NCBI GenBank assembly: GCA_022791995.1 | Contig: JAAWAD010000060.1 | Span: 1-50,157, forward strand | Source: Lawsonibacter sp. | GTDB lineage: Bacteria; Bacillota; Clostridia; Oscillospirales; Oscillospiraceae | Length of the DNA: 50,157 nt | Reading direction: 5' to 3' | Shown: positions 40,094-48,806 of the stretch, piece by piece | How the letters are laid out: the number at the start of each line of letters is the position of its first letter | Numbering within the stretch: position 1 is the first letter of the stretch | The notes under the pieces: model-generated | Seen by the model: only the letters and a program-made list of their open reading frames with translations | Database searches by the model: none | Told to the model about the DNA's origin: nothing | Program-made: the position numbers and the translations under genes

Positions 40094-40135
40094 AAAGGAA
40101 GGACCCTGTGAAACCACAGGGCCCTTCCCTTTTTA
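40094..40135. terminator. Two-way terminator between UvrA-like and third MATE genes
   Basis: GGAAGGACCCTGTG pairs with CACAGGGCCCTTCC (one mismatch), loop AAAC, flanked by A-rich and T-rich runs (CTTTTTAA), between converging genes. Confidence 0.8.
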
Positions 40136-41500
40136 ACCTGCCAATGCGGCCAGCCGTCTGGCCTCCCGCCGGCGCAGACAGATCCAGAAGACGCTCAGCG
40201 TCACCAGGATCACCGCCCAGGTCGCCGGGTAGGACAGGTAGATGTATTCCACTCCGTACCGGCTGGTGTCCAGCACCTGCACCCAAACCAGACGCAGCAC
40301 ACAGGTACCCAGCAGATTGATAATCACCGGAGCAATGGGGATACCATACCCGCGGATGGCCCCCATCAGCACGTCCGCCGCGCCGAAAATCACATAGAAG
40401 GTTGCCACAGTCCACAACCGGGAGGAGCCGGCGGCAATCACTGCGGGGGCCGGGTTGAAAATGGCAATCAGTCCGTCGGAACACAGAAGGATTCCCGCCG
40501 TCAGGACCGTACCAAGCAGGACTGTACACAGCATACACAGCCGGACAATGTCCCGGATGCGCTCATACCGCCCCGCCCCGATGTTCTGGCTGATGAAGGT
40601 CTGGCAGGCGTGGTGAAAGGCGTTCATCGCCGTGTAGAGGAAGTTCTCCACACTCTCCCCCGCGCTGCACCCAGCCATAATCACACTGCTGCCATAGGAG
40701 TTGACAGCCCCCTGAATGGCCACATTGGACAGACTGAACAGACAGGACTGGATTCCCGCCGGGACGCCGATGTGAGCCATCCGCTTCAGGCTGAACCGGT
40801 CTATTTGGAGGTTTCTGGGAGAAAAATGGAAGGGGCCCTCCACCCGGGCCAGATAGGCCAGCACCAGAGCCGCGCTGAGCAGCTGGCTGAGCACTGTGGC
40901 CAGCCCCACCCCCGCCACATCCATGTGGAGCGGGATCACAAAGAGAAGATTCATCCCCAGATTGGCCGCTCCGCTAAGAAACAGATACAGCAGAGGCCGC
41001 CGGGTATCCCCTGCGGCCCGCAGAGCGGCGGCGCCGTAATTATACAGCATCACAAAGGGCGTGCCCAAAAAATAAATGCGCAGGTAGAGCATGGTTTTGT
41101 CGTAAATGTCCGCCGGGGTGGACAGCAGCGTAAGCATTCCGTCCGCGGCCAGGAAGCCCACCGCCCCCAGGGCGGCCCCTCCCACCAGGGCAACCAGCAT
41201 GGCGGTGTGAATGGCCCGGTTGATCTCTGCCTCCCGCTGACCCTCCCCCAGATAGCGGGCAATCACCACATTTACTCCCACAGAAATCCCAATCAGCAAA
41301 TTTGTGAACAGATAGATGGTACTGGAGGTGCTGCCCACCGCCGCCAGACTGCCATAGCCGGCGTATCGTCCCACCACAACCACATCCGCCGCATTGAACA
41401 GCAGCTGCAAAAAATTGGACGCCATCAGGGGCAGACTGAACAGCAGCAGCTTGCCCAGCAGCGGCCCGTGGGTCATATCCATTCCCTGGGTCTGTTTCAT
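40133..41500 (-). CDS. MATE-family efflux protein (third)
   Basis: A 455-residue transporter with twelve hydrophobic segments. FNAADVVVVGRYAGYGSLAAVGST (about residues 31-54) and SQNIGAGRYERI are the MATE/NorM-like marks of the two halves; the last segment ends in a basic CLRRREARRLAALAG tail. ATG 41500 is preceded by GGAGG 9 bases away; a longer frame to 41593 would start upstream of the promoter's transcript. It has its own promoter (41561-41589). It is not closely similar to the other two MATE proteins of the window, so this is not recent duplication. Confidence 0.92.
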   Translation of the reverse strand: MKQTQGMDMTHGPLLGKLLLFSLPLMASNFLQLLFNAADVVVVGRYAGYGSLAAVGSTSSTIYLFTNLLIGISVGVNVVIARYLGEGQREAEINRAIHTAMLVALVGGAALGAVGFLAADGMLTLLSTPADIYDKTMLYLRIYFLGTPFVMLYNYGAAALRAAGDTRRPLLYLFLSGAANLGMNLLFVIPLHMDVAGVGLATVLSQLLSAALVLAYLARVEGPFHFSPRNLQIDRFSLKRMAHIGVPAGIQSCLFSLSNVAIQGAVNSYGSSVIMAGCSAGESVENFLYTAMNAFHHACQTFISQNIGAGRYERIRDIVRLCMLCTVLLGTVLTAGILLCSDGLIAIFNPAPAVIAAGSSRLWTVATFYVIFGAADVLMGAIRGYGIPIAPVIINLLGTCVLRLVWVQVLDTSRYGVEYIYLSYPATWAVILVTLSVFWICLRRREARRLAALAG

Positions 41501-41560
41501 CCAGGCCGGCCTCCTTATACAAATTGACAGCGGAGATTCCCGCCGCCGGAGTTCCAGAGT

Positions 41561-41589
41561 ATTATAGGAGGCGGCAGCCCTTCTGTCAA
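41561..41589 (-). promoter_or_regulatory. Promoter of the third MATE gene
   Basis: TTGACA (41589-41584) and TATAAT (41566-41561), 17-base spacer: full consensus on the minus strand. Confidence 0.85.
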
Positions 41590-41641
41590 TCATTCTTCAG
41601 GATTTCCTTCGACATCCTCTTCCGCAGAGTCCTTCCCCGAT

Positions 41642-41678
41642 AAAAAACCGTCCGGCATCCAGTGCCGGACGGTTTTTT
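41642..41678. terminator. Terminator of the GntR-ABC operon
   Basis: A perfect 16-bp stem AAAAAACCGTCCGGCA (41642-41657) with 41663-41678, T-run in the stem on both strands, right after the permease stop. Confidence 0.9.
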
Positions 41679-41679
41679 A

Positions 41680-43578
41680 TTAAAATTCCACTCCGTCCTC
41701 GCCCAAGTTGGCGTGGCTGATCTGGTAGCGCTCCCCCAGTACATCGTGGGACTTCAGCCAGTCCAGGGTGTGCCAGGCGTGGGGGGTCAGGGTGATGGCC
41801 ACAGAGGTGGTGTAGGAGGTATTCTGGCCGGTGTGGGGCATATCCCATTCAAAGATCAGGCGAGTGGTGTAGGTGTTCTCGGCGCAGGTCAGATCATTGA
41901 AGAGGTACCGCTGCCCGATGTTCCCCTCGTCAAAGTCCTGGCGCACCGCCTGCCACAGCTCCTCCAGCTGGACGCCGGTGACCATGTCCAGGTAGAGCAT
42001 GGCATAGCGCTCGTCGTTCTCCCGATCATAGAGGTCGTCCAGCTGCACCTCAGTCAGGCGACCTCCCTCGTACCGCTCCAGATCCAGGAAGAGCTTCCGG
42101 CGCTGGAGGACCTGGTTGGCATACCAGGTGATGGAGCCCTCCTGCTCCAGCTCGCTCTGACGGAGGGGAATGGAGTAGTACTCCCGGCTCAGAGTGGAAC
42201 CGTTCTCCAGGCGGTACTCCAGGGTAAGGTAGAGGGATTCGTCCCAGTCGCTGCCGAACCAGCCGCTGTCCAGGCCGCCGCCCTTCTCGGTCCACCAGTT
42301 CACAACGGCCCGGTGCAGATCCAGGAAGGCCTGGATATCCTCCTTGTCGGTGAGCTCCATCCTGATTCGGGTGTCGTTCGGGTAGCCCATGCGGGTATTC
42401 ACATAGAGGCTCTCCACCTCCTCCAGTCTGGGCATCTGGGCGGTGATCCCGAACAGGTCCAGGAAGCAGGCGGCACACAGCAGAAGCATCGCGCCGGCCA
42501 TAGCCGCGGACCCTTTCCAGGCCCGGAAGACCCGGAAGGACTTTCGGAGGAACATCTCCGCCACAAAATAGCCGACCACTGCCCACAGGATAATCCAGAA
42601 AGTGAGGGAGTAGGCATTGCCTGACATGCCAAAGAAGACGGAGGTAAACATACCGAAGGCCAGCCCGGAGCAGAAGGACACCCCGTATTTGAAGATGGGC
42701 CGCACCAGGGGGATAGACACCACATCTCCGGCGGACTCGGCGTGGCGGGTGCGGTAGACCCATAGAGCCGCCAGGGTGAGCAGGACCCCCACCACCGCAT
42801 AGGCGGCGACAACCTCCGGCTCGTTCAGGCAGGAGAGCAGGTGGAAGCGCGAATCGTCCCAATAATAATAGTTCCAGCTGCAGGCCGTGTCCAGCTTATA
42901 GAGGGGAGTAAACCAGGTAACAATGCGCCCGGTGAACTCACTGCCGGTGTAGCCATAGAAAAAGCTGCGGAACAGGGTGGTAAGAAGGGTATACACCCCC
43001 ATAACCAGCCCGTTAAGGATGCCGTAGAAGACGGGCAGGGCCAGAATATGTCCAGTGAACATGGCGCAGAAGACCGCGAAGGAGTAGTAGAACAGGGCCA
43101 GTCCGCACTGGCACACCAGCCACATCCCCAGGGCGGGGAGGACAAGGGCGCACTGGCTGGGCACCATACACACCAGTTCCACCGCCGTGAGGGCGGCCAT
43201 AGCCAGCTGGGGCAGGAGCAGAAAGCTGAGCCCGACAGCGTACTGGGTGAGGAACAGGGCCTCCCGCCGCATGGGCAGAGCGTGCATCATGCAGGACGAC
43301 CGGCTGGAGTACAGATAACCGAAGACGGCCATAGCGCTGAACAGGCCGAAGGCGGCGGCCAGAACATTACCCACGGGCAGCAGGCTGGGGAGGTTGCACC
43401 CCCAGTCCACGATACGCTCCGTCACATTACCGGAGGAATACCGGTCACTGTACAGGGTGAAGCAGGTCAGGGGCAAAGCGAACATCCAGAAGAGGCCGTA
43501 CAGAGCCCACAGGGGCCAGAAGCGCTTCATGGTCTTGGTGTAGAGCGTCTTGTTAAAGTACAATATCCCGGACCGCAT
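41680..43578 (-). CDS. ABC-2-type permease-like membrane protein
   Basis: 632 residues. About nine to ten hydrophobic segments lie in residues 20-415; FGYLYSSRSSCMMHALPMRRE (about 87-107) resembles the membrane-entry loop of bacitracin/YtrC-type permeases. After the last segment, about residue 415, follow some 215 residues of soluble, mostly acidic sequence with many Tyr/Trp (LYLDMVTGVQLEELWQAV and others). ATG 43578 is chosen because GGAGGTGAGG lies just before; ATG 43599 would put that site inside the gene. It overlaps the ATPase gene by 26 bases. Export or signalling function; substrate unknown. Confidence 0.85.
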   Translation of the reverse strand: MRSGILYFNKTLYTKTMKRFWPLWALYGLFWMFALPLTCFTLYSDRYSSGNVTERIVDWGCNLPSLLPVGNVLAAAFGLFSAMAVFGYLYSSRSSCMMHALPMRREALFLTQYAVGLSFLLLPQLAMAALTAVELVCMVPSQCALVLPALGMWLVCQCGLALFYYSFAVFCAMFTGHILALPVFYGILNGLVMGVYTLLTTLFRSFFYGYTGSEFTGRIVTWFTPLYKLDTACSWNYYYWDDSRFHLLSCLNEPEVVAAYAVVGVLLTLAALWVYRTRHAESAGDVVSIPLVRPIFKYGVSFCSGLAFGMFTSVFFGMSGNAYSLTFWIILWAVVGYFVAEMFLRKSFRVFRAWKGSAAMAGAMLLLCAACFLDLFGITAQMPRLEEVESLYVNTRMGYPNDTRIRMELTDKEDIQAFLDLHRAVVNWWTEKGGGLDSGWFGSDWDESLYLTLEYRLENGSTLSREYYSIPLRQSELEQEGSITWYANQVLQRRKLFLDLERYEGGRLTEVQLDDLYDRENDERYAMLYLDMVTGVQLEELWQAVRQDFDEGNIGQRYLFNDLTCAENTYTTRLIFEWDMPHTGQNTSYTTSVAITLTPHAWHTLDWLKSHDVLGERYQISHANLGEDGVEF

Positions 43579-44455
43579 AGTCCTCACCTCCCAGTTCATA
43601 GATGAAAATTTCCTCCAGTGTCAGGGGCAGAGCCTCCATCAGAATGGGGCTGTATACCGCCATCCGGGTCTTCAGCTCCGCCGGGTTCCCCCGGACAATC
43701 AGCGTATACACCCGCCCCACCTGGGTAGTATGCAGAACTTCCATGTCCCGGGGCAGGTCGGGCAGGCCCGACTCCTGGAAGGCCAGCTGGAGCTTCACCA
43801 CATTGTCCTGAAGGTCGGTAAGGGACCGCTCCAGCAGTACCTTGCCGTGGGACAGAATGCCCACATGGTCACACACATCCTCCAGCTCCCGCAGGTTGTG
43901 CGAGGAGACCAGAACCGTGGTCCCCCGCTGGGCCACATCCCCCATGAGCAGGGTCCACACCTGCCGGCGCATCACCGGGTCCAAGCCGTCCACCGGCTCG
44001 TCCAGCACCAGCACCTCTGGATTACAGCACAGGGCCAGCCAGAAGGCGGACTGTTTCTGCATTCCCTTGGATAGACGGCGGATGGGGTGCCGGTCATTCA
44101 CGGCAGGGAAAGCTTCCCGCAGCGCCTCGTACCGTTTGGTATCAAATTGGGGGTACATTCCCCGGTAAAATTTCATCATATCCCGGGTGGAGGCGGAGTT
44201 AAAGTAATACAGATCGTCGGGTATGGCCGCGATCTTTGCCTTGGCCGGGGGATTTTCATACACAGGCAATCCGTTAATCAGAATGGAACCTGCGTCGGGC
44301 CGGTACACGCCCATGATGTGCCGCAGGATGGTAGACTTTCCTGCTCCGTTGGGCCCTACCAGACCGTAGATGGAGCCCTTCTCCACCTGCATGGACAGAC
44401 CGTCCAGCGCCCGAAAGCCGTCAAAGGTTTTCACGACATTGTTTACCTGAATCAT
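43553..44455 (-). CDS. ABC transporter ATP-binding protein (YtrB-like)
   Basis: A 300-residue single ABC domain. Walker A is GPNGAGKST (34-42), Walker B VLVLDEPVDGLD, H-loop VSSHNLRELED. The signature reads RLSKGMQKQ, LSKGM rather than LSGGQ, as in YtrB-type exporters with GntR partners. About 80 residues after the ABC core may contact the permease. Its start overlaps the GntR stop by ATGA, and its end overlaps the permease start, so the three are co-translated. Confidence 0.93.
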   Translation of the reverse strand: MIQVNNVVKTFDGFRALDGLSMQVEKGSIYGLVGPNGAGKSTILRHIMGVYRPDAGSILINGLPVYENPPAKAKIAAIPDDLYYFNSASTRDMMKFYRGMYPQFDTKRYEALREAFPAVNDRHPIRRLSKGMQKQSAFWLALCCNPEVLVLDEPVDGLDPVMRRQVWTLLMGDVAQRGTTVLVSSHNLRELEDVCDHVGILSHGKVLLERSLTDLQDNVVKLQLAFQESGLPDLPRDMEVLHTTQVGRVYTLIVRGNPAELKTRMAVYSPILMEALPLTLEEIFIYELGGEDYAVRDIVL

Positions 44456-44823
44456 GTTTCCACTCCCTCCTCCAACGACCGAACCCGGGCCTCTAGCTCT
44501 CCCCCGGTCACTCCGAGGAACAGCAGCTCTGACACCGCCTGGTCAAAGCTCTGGAACAGCTGGGTCTTTCTTCCTTCATCCACCCCCGTGTTGGGAGCTG
44601 CAAAGGAGCCCTTCCCGGGCACAGAATACACATAGCCCTCTGACTCCAGCGCCTCATAAGCCCGCTGGATGGTGTTGGGGTTGATGGCCAGCGTGCTGGC
44701 CATGGTCCGTACAGAGGGGAGCTTTTCCCCCTCCTGGATAACGCCTGTGACCATCAGACGGCGGAGACCATCCTTCACCTGTTCATAGATGGGGCGGGCA
44801 TCCCGATAATCCAAGCTGAGCAT
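44452..44823 (-). CDS. GntR-family regulator (YtrA type)
   Basis: A 123-residue repressor. Winged helix in residues 1-75: RPIYEQVKDGLRRLMVTG, GEKLPSVRTMASTLAINPNT, then the recognition helix IQRAYEALESEGYVYSVPGKG. The tail is only about 45 residues, the short YtrA-type effector part. ATG 44823 has AAAGGAGG; the longer frame to 44919 covers the promoter. First gene of the regulator-ATPase-permease operon, which YtrA proteins repress until cell-wall or membrane-active compounds appear. Confidence 0.93.
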   Translation of the reverse strand: MLSLDYRDARPIYEQVKDGLRRLMVTGVIQEGEKLPSVRTMASTLAINPNTIQRAYEALESEGYVYSVPGKGSFAAPNTGVDEGRKTQLFQSFDQAVSELLFLGVTGGELEARVRSLEEGVET

Positions 44824-44890
44824 TGCTTCCTCCTTTCCTGCTGTCGGCCCTTGGACGGGCGAAACTGTATGAACCCTCTTAATACACGTT

Positions 44891-44939
44891 AGTATAGCGC
44901 CCCCCTCTTCGGAAATCAATTAAGAATCTCTTAAGATTC
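44891..44939 (-). promoter_or_regulatory. Promoter of the GntR-ABC operon, with upstream dyad
   Basis: TTGATT (44919-44914) and TATACT (44896-44891), 17-base spacer, minus strand. GAATCT/AGATTC (44924-44929, 44934-44939) is an inverted repeat just upstream of the -35 box. The rest of the 44824-45107 gap holds no gene I can support. Confidence 0.65.
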
Positions 44940-45107
44940 CATGAAAATGATGGGCAGCTAAAACATTTCCAGGCGTCCACAGGAATTCTTTCATGACATA
45001 TTTCCGACATTTTGTTACAATCAGCCTTGTCTCCTTTTCCTGTTTCTGATAAGCTGAATAGGAAAACGCTGCGGCATGGTAATAATAACAAAAAGGAGCG
45101 GAACATT

Positions 45108-46166
45108 ATGGAGGACAAAACGATCCCCTTTTCTTGGAAATCCATAACCGAAACGATGGAGAATAGCCTTCTTGATTTTTCCGTCAACATAAACGCATTG
45201 GGGATTCCTGAAACCGTAAAACAACAGCTTCCCAATTTATCTGATATCGCAGGGGTATACCCAGATTCTGGCTGTAAATATTTATCTTCCTGTTTGGCAA
45301 AAAAATATCATATTCGTACAAGTCGGATTTTATGTGGGAATGGAGCGGATGATTTACTTTACCGCCTAGTATTTGCCGCCAAGCCTAAACACGCGGTTGT
45401 GTGTGAACCTACTTTTGAAGAATACAGTCGGGCGCTGAAGTTGGTTGGATGTGAAGTACATCATTACACAGGAAAGGCAGATAATAATTTTTCATTGGAC
45501 GAAGGAATATTGCCCGCAATTCAAACCGATTGTGATATGGTGTTCTTGTGCAATCCTAATAACCCAACAGGGCAGATTGTAAGCCCACAGCTTCTGCACA
45601 GAATTATTGAATGCTGTCAAAGAAATCAAGTCCTGCTTGCAGTAGATGAATGCTTTATCGAGTTCCTTCCTGATTGGGAAAAGTATACATTGAAAGGACT
45701 TGCAGCACAAAGCGAAAACCTTATTGTAATAGACGCATTTACAAAAACGTATTCCATGGCGGGTTTCCGGCTGGGCTTTTGTATTTCTGGTAATGCGGAT
45801 TTGCTTTCCGATATGCGCTTATGTGGACAAAGCTTTGCTGTGTCTACTCCGGCACAACTTGCGGGAGTATGTGCGCTCATGGATCGTTCCTATATGGAGA
45901 AAACATACCAAATGCTCTCGCCAGAACGTGAATGGCTTTTTTCTGAATTACAAGTTTTTCCGCTTAAAGTTTATCCATCAAAAGGAAACTTCTTTCTGAT
46001 CAAAACAGAAAAGCGGAATATCGGGCAAATACTTCTGGAAAATGGCGTAAAGGTAAGAGATTGCTCTCGTTTTTACGGTTTGGATTCAGACTATTGCCGC
46101 ATAGCAATTCTTACGCACGATAAGAACATGGCGTTGGTAAAAGTCCTAAAGACAATATTCATATAA
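45108..46166 (+). CDS. CobD/HisC-like PLP aminotransferase-fold enzyme
   Basis: 352 residues of the aspartate aminotransferase fold. LLDFSVNINALGIPETVKQQ and YPDSGCKYLSSCLAKKY resemble threonine-phosphate decarboxylase (CobD) more than histidinol-phosphate aminotransferase. NGADDLLYRLVFA and NPNNPTGQIVSP bind PLP, and Lys in DAFTKTYSMAGFRLGF is the Schiff-base lysine. The HGGD-type head of CobD is missing. ATG 45108 has AAGGAG. Codon use is clearly AT-richer than the preceding 44 kb and no cobalamin or histidine genes are near, so recent acquisition and another substrate are possible. Confidence 0.8.
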   Translation: MEDKTIPFSWKSITETMENSLLDFSVNINALGIPETVKQQLPNLSDIAGVYPDSGCKYLSSCLAKKYHIRTSRILCGNGADDLLYRLVFAAKPKHAVVCEPTFEEYSRALKLVGCEVHHYTGKADNNFSLDEGILPAIQTDCDMVFLCNPNNPTGQIVSPQLLHRIIECCQRNQVLLAVDECFIEFLPDWEKYTLKGLAAQSENLIVIDAFTKTYSMAGFRLGFCISGNADLLSDMRLCGQSFAVSTPAQLAGVCALMDRSYMEKTYQMLSPEREWLFSELQVFPLKVYPSKGNFFLIKTEKRNIGQILLENGVKVRDCSRFYGLDSDYCRIAILTHDKNMALVKVLKTIFI

Positions 46167-46194
46167 ATCAAGTAACACGAGCGTGGTAGTGAAC

Positions 46195-46548
46195 ATGATT
46201 AAATATGCTGTTTGCGATGATGAACCGCTTATGGCGCCAGGTTATATGAAGGAACACTCGGTCATCACCTACTCCGTCAGCTGCTTTTCAAGCGGTCGCA
46301 CCCTGTTGGAAAGCGTCGGCAGCTTTGATCTGATTTTCCTGAACATCCAAATGGCACCATCGGACGGTATGGAGACGGCCAGACTGCTTCGGCAGCGAGG
46401 AGATCACAGTATGCTGGTCTTTATGACAGTTCTGAAGATTTTATTTGAACGTGCTGCTGAACATTTCATAACAAAATACTCCTGCTGCTCCACCTTGTTT
46501 GCCAGATGGAACGCGTTTTTGCCGCGGAGAATCGCCGCAGTGCAGTAG
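46195..46548 (+). pseudogene. LytTR-type response regulator remnant
   Basis: The frame begins MIKYAVCDDEPLMAPG, with the acidic pocket CDDE, and SFDLIFLNIQMAPSDGMETARLLRQRG, the strand with the phosphate-accepting Asp. That Asp is Asn here (residue 50), and the distance between CDDE and it is about nine residues short of the usual. After VFMTVLKILFERAAE the match to receivers is lost and no LytTR DNA-binding domain follows before the stop. An internal deletion, a key-residue change and a truncation make a decayed AgrA/LytR-like gene. Confidence 0.8.
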
Positions 46549-46561
46549 TTTGTATTCTGGG

Positions 46562-46591
46562 TTGTTTTCGCCAATCCGGGTATGCTATAAT
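46562..46591 (+). promoter_or_regulatory. Promoter of polY-yolD
   Basis: TTGTTT (46562-46567) and consensus TATAAT (46586-46591), 18-base spacer. Confidence 0.7.
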
Positions 46592-46597
46592 AAGAAC

Positions 46598-46611
46598 AGA
46601 ACAAGTGTTTT
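46598..46611. promoter_or_regulatory. LexA (Cheo-type) SOS box
   Basis: AGAACAAGTGTTTT matches the Firmicutes box CGAACRNRYGTTYC at 12 of 14 places, the core GAACAAGTGTTT fitting fully. It starts 6 bases after the -10 box, where LexA would block transcription. Confidence 0.65.
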
Positions 46612-46628
46612 GGAGAGGGGACTCTACT

Positions 46629-48134
46629 GTGGCAGACCGAACCTACATCGCCATCGACTTAAAAAGCTTTTACGCTTCTGTGGAATGCGTGGAGCGCGGC
46701 CTTAACCCCATGACGACCAACCTTGTGGTGGCTGACCTGCGGCGCACAGAAAAGACAATCTGCCTTGCTGTAACCCCATCTCTGAAGGCCTATGGCATTC
46801 CCGGCCGGGCGCGGCTGTTTGAGGTAGTACAGAGAGTCAAAGAGATCAACGTCCTGCGGCAGCGCTCCGCTCCAGGACGGCAGTTTGCCGGCTCCTCCTC
46901 CGATGACGCAGCATTACGAAATGACCCCAGCTTGGCTGTCGATTACATTGTGGCTCCGCCCCGGATGACTCACTATATGGATTGGAGTACAAGGGTCTAC
47001 AATGTCTACCTGAAATACATTGCCCCCGAGGATATCCACAATTATTCCATTGATGAGGTACTGATGGATGTTACCCATTACCTAGATACCTACAAGCTCA
47101 CTGCCCGTGAGCTTGCCAGGAAAATCATTCTGGATGTGCTGGAGACTACGGGAATCACTGCCACAGCGGGAATCGGCCCGAATCTCTACCTCTGTAAGGT
47201 CGCCATGGACATTATGGCCAAACAAATCCAGCCAGATCAACATGGTGTCCGTATTGCCAAGCTGACCGAAAAGAGCTACCGCCGCCTGCTGTGGGACCAC
47301 CGGCCTCTTACTGACTTCTGGCGAGTGGGACCCGGCTACGCCAAAAAGCTGGAGTGGTGCGGCCTGTATACCATGGGTGATATCGCCCGCTGCTCTCTGG
47401 AAAATGAGGCGCTGCTTTATAGGCTCTTCGGTGTCAATGCCGAGCTGCTCATCGACCATGCCTGGGGCTGGGAGCCTGTCACGCTCCCGGACATCAAGGC
47501 GTATAAGCCAGAATCCAAAAGTATTGGAGCCGGACAGGTCCTGCAATACGCCTATGGCTACGACAAAGCCCGTCTTGTGGTAAAAGAGATGGCAGATCAG
47601 TTGGCTCTGGACCTAGTGGACAAGGGTCTGGTCACCGACCAGCTGGTGCTGACAGTGGGCTATGACCGGGACAACCTCAACGACCCGGATAGGAGAAAAG
47701 CATACCATGGAGCGGTTACCAAGGATCGCTATGGCCGGGACATCCCCAAACATGCCCACGGTACCGCCAACCTGGAGGAGTATACCGCCTCTACAAGGCG
47801 CATCGTCACTGCCGCGCTGGAACTGTTCGACCGCATCATCAACCAGAACCTTCTGGTGCGCCGGCTCTATCTCACTGCCGCACGCGTGGCAGATGAAGAG
47901 GTGGCCCCGGACAAAAAGACATTTGAACAGATCGACCTTTTCACGGACTATGCAGCCAGACAGGAGCAGGAGAGCCAGGAAACGGCTGACCTGAAGCGGG
48001 AAAAGAAGATCCAGAAGACTATGCTGGACATCAAGAAGCGGTACGGCAAAAATGCCATTCTCAAGGGTATGAACCTGGAAGAGGGGGCTACGGCAAAAAA
48101 CCGCAACAATACGATTGGAGGACACCAGGCGTGA
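46629..48134 (+). CDS. Y-family DNA polymerase (UvrX/ImpB-like)
   Basis: 501 residues. YIAIDLKSFYASVECVERGLNP gives the first catalytic Asp and the Y-family steric gate region; NYSIDEVLMDVTHY holds the Asp-Glu pair. A helix-hairpin-helix part follows (FWRVGPGYAKKLEWCGLYT), then the little-finger domain, and a basic tail. This clade is the mobile-element/phage type with a YolD partner. The start is GTG 46629 (GGAGAGGGG 8 bases before); the longer frame to 46506 lies before the promoter. It copies past damaged bases and is probably induced by DNA damage through the SOS box. GC content returns to the high level of the main chromosome. Confidence 0.93.
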   Translation: MADRTYIAIDLKSFYASVECVERGLNPMTTNLVVADLRRTEKTICLAVTPSLKAYGIPGRARLFEVVQRVKEINVLRQRSAPGRQFAGSSSDDAALRNDPSLAVDYIVAPPRMTHYMDWSTRVYNVYLKYIAPEDIHNYSIDEVLMDVTHYLDTYKLTARELARKIILDVLETTGITATAGIGPNLYLCKVAMDIMAKQIQPDQHGVRIAKLTEKSYRRLLWDHRPLTDFWRVGPGYAKKLEWCGLYTMGDIARCSLENEALLYRLFGVNAELLIDHAWGWEPVTLPDIKAYKPESKSIGAGQVLQYAYGYDKARLVVKEMADQLALDLVDKGLVTDQLVLTVGYDRDNLNDPDRRKAYHGAVTKDRYGRDIPKHAHGTANLEEYTASTRRIVTAALELFDRIINQNLLVRRLYLTAARVADEEVAPDKKTFEQIDLFTDYAARQEQESQETADLKREKKIQKTMLDIKKRYGKNAILKGMNLEEGATAKNRNNTIGGHQA

Positions 48135-48535
48135 CGGATAAATATGACGATATCATTGACCTGCCGCACCATGTCTCTGCCACATATTCTCACATGTCCA
48201 TGTCGGACCGGGCTGCGCAGTTCCAGCCCTTTCGGGCCCTGACTGGCTACGAGGACACCATCCAGGAAACCGCCCGACTGACGGATAAGAAAATCGAACT
48301 GACCGAGGAGCAGAAAGCAATTTTGGATTCAAGATTACAAGAGCTGGCAGACAGGATCCGCAATCATCCACGAGCAGCAATCACCTATTTCCAGCCGGAC
48401 AAAAAGAAAAACGGCGGCGCATATATCTGTATCACCGGTCAGCTAAAAAAAATGGATGTGTATGCGGGAGTATTGATCCTGGTGGACGGAAAACGGATAT
48501 CCATTGACGATATCCTGAACCTTCAGCTAATATAA
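48131..48535 (+). CDS. YolD-like protein
   Basis: 134 residues of the YolD family: YDDIIDLPHHVSATYSHMSM and DRAAQFQPFRALTGYEDTI are the usual opening, and the end is a small beta domain. Starts at GTG 48131, overlapping the polymerase stop as GTGA. YolD proteins almost always stand beside Y-family polymerases and are thought to regulate or cooperate with them, much as UmuD does with UmuC; the mechanism is not established. A weak terminator stem with TTCCTTTTTT follows at 48532-48560. Confidence 0.92.
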   Translation: MTDKYDDIIDLPHHVSATYSHMSMSDRAAQFQPFRALTGYEDTIQETARLTDKKIELTEEQKAILDSRLQELADRIRNHPRAAITYFQPDKKKNGGAYICITGQLKKMDVYAGVLILVDGKRISIDDILNLQLI

Positions 48536-48560
48536 CATTCTGAATGTTATTTCCTTTTTT
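48532..48560 (+). terminator. Terminator of polY-yolD
   Basis: ATAACATT (48532-48539) pairs with AATGTTAT (48543-48550), loop CTG, then TTCCTTTTTT. The stop codon is in the 5' arm. Confidence 0.6.
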
Positions 48561-48621
48561 AGGGACAGTCCAGTGAAACGAGGACACGAGTGGTTGGTGT
48601 AAACATGAGCCAGCGCCACTC

Positions 48622-48806
48622 TTAGACACAAACCAATTTACACCTGGACGAAAATTGTGCGATGATACCCTCATCGAGCCCGATACTTGTAACGATGAAA
48701 TTGATGTCGTCAATATCACATAGTTGAATCAGGGAATTAGAGAAAAACTTATAATGGTCCGCCAATACAATACGATTTTTTGCACACTCGATCATAGTTT
48801 TGGGCG
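48622..48806 (-). pseudogene. DeoR-family regulator, C-terminal fragment
   Basis: The frame has MIECAKNRIVLADHYKFFSN, then LIQLCDIDDINFIVTS and GLDEGIIAQF, the sugar-phosphate-binding C-terminus of DeoR regulators. Everything before about 48806, including the DNA-binding head, is missing; upstream sequence is a MATE fragment on the same strand. A leftover of deletion. Confidence 0.75.

Noticed and set aside
37920-40538. 872-residue minus-strand frame opposite the UvrA-like gene
   Set aside because: An antisense shadow produced by high GC and codon bias; it runs over two real genes and contains no recognisable domain.
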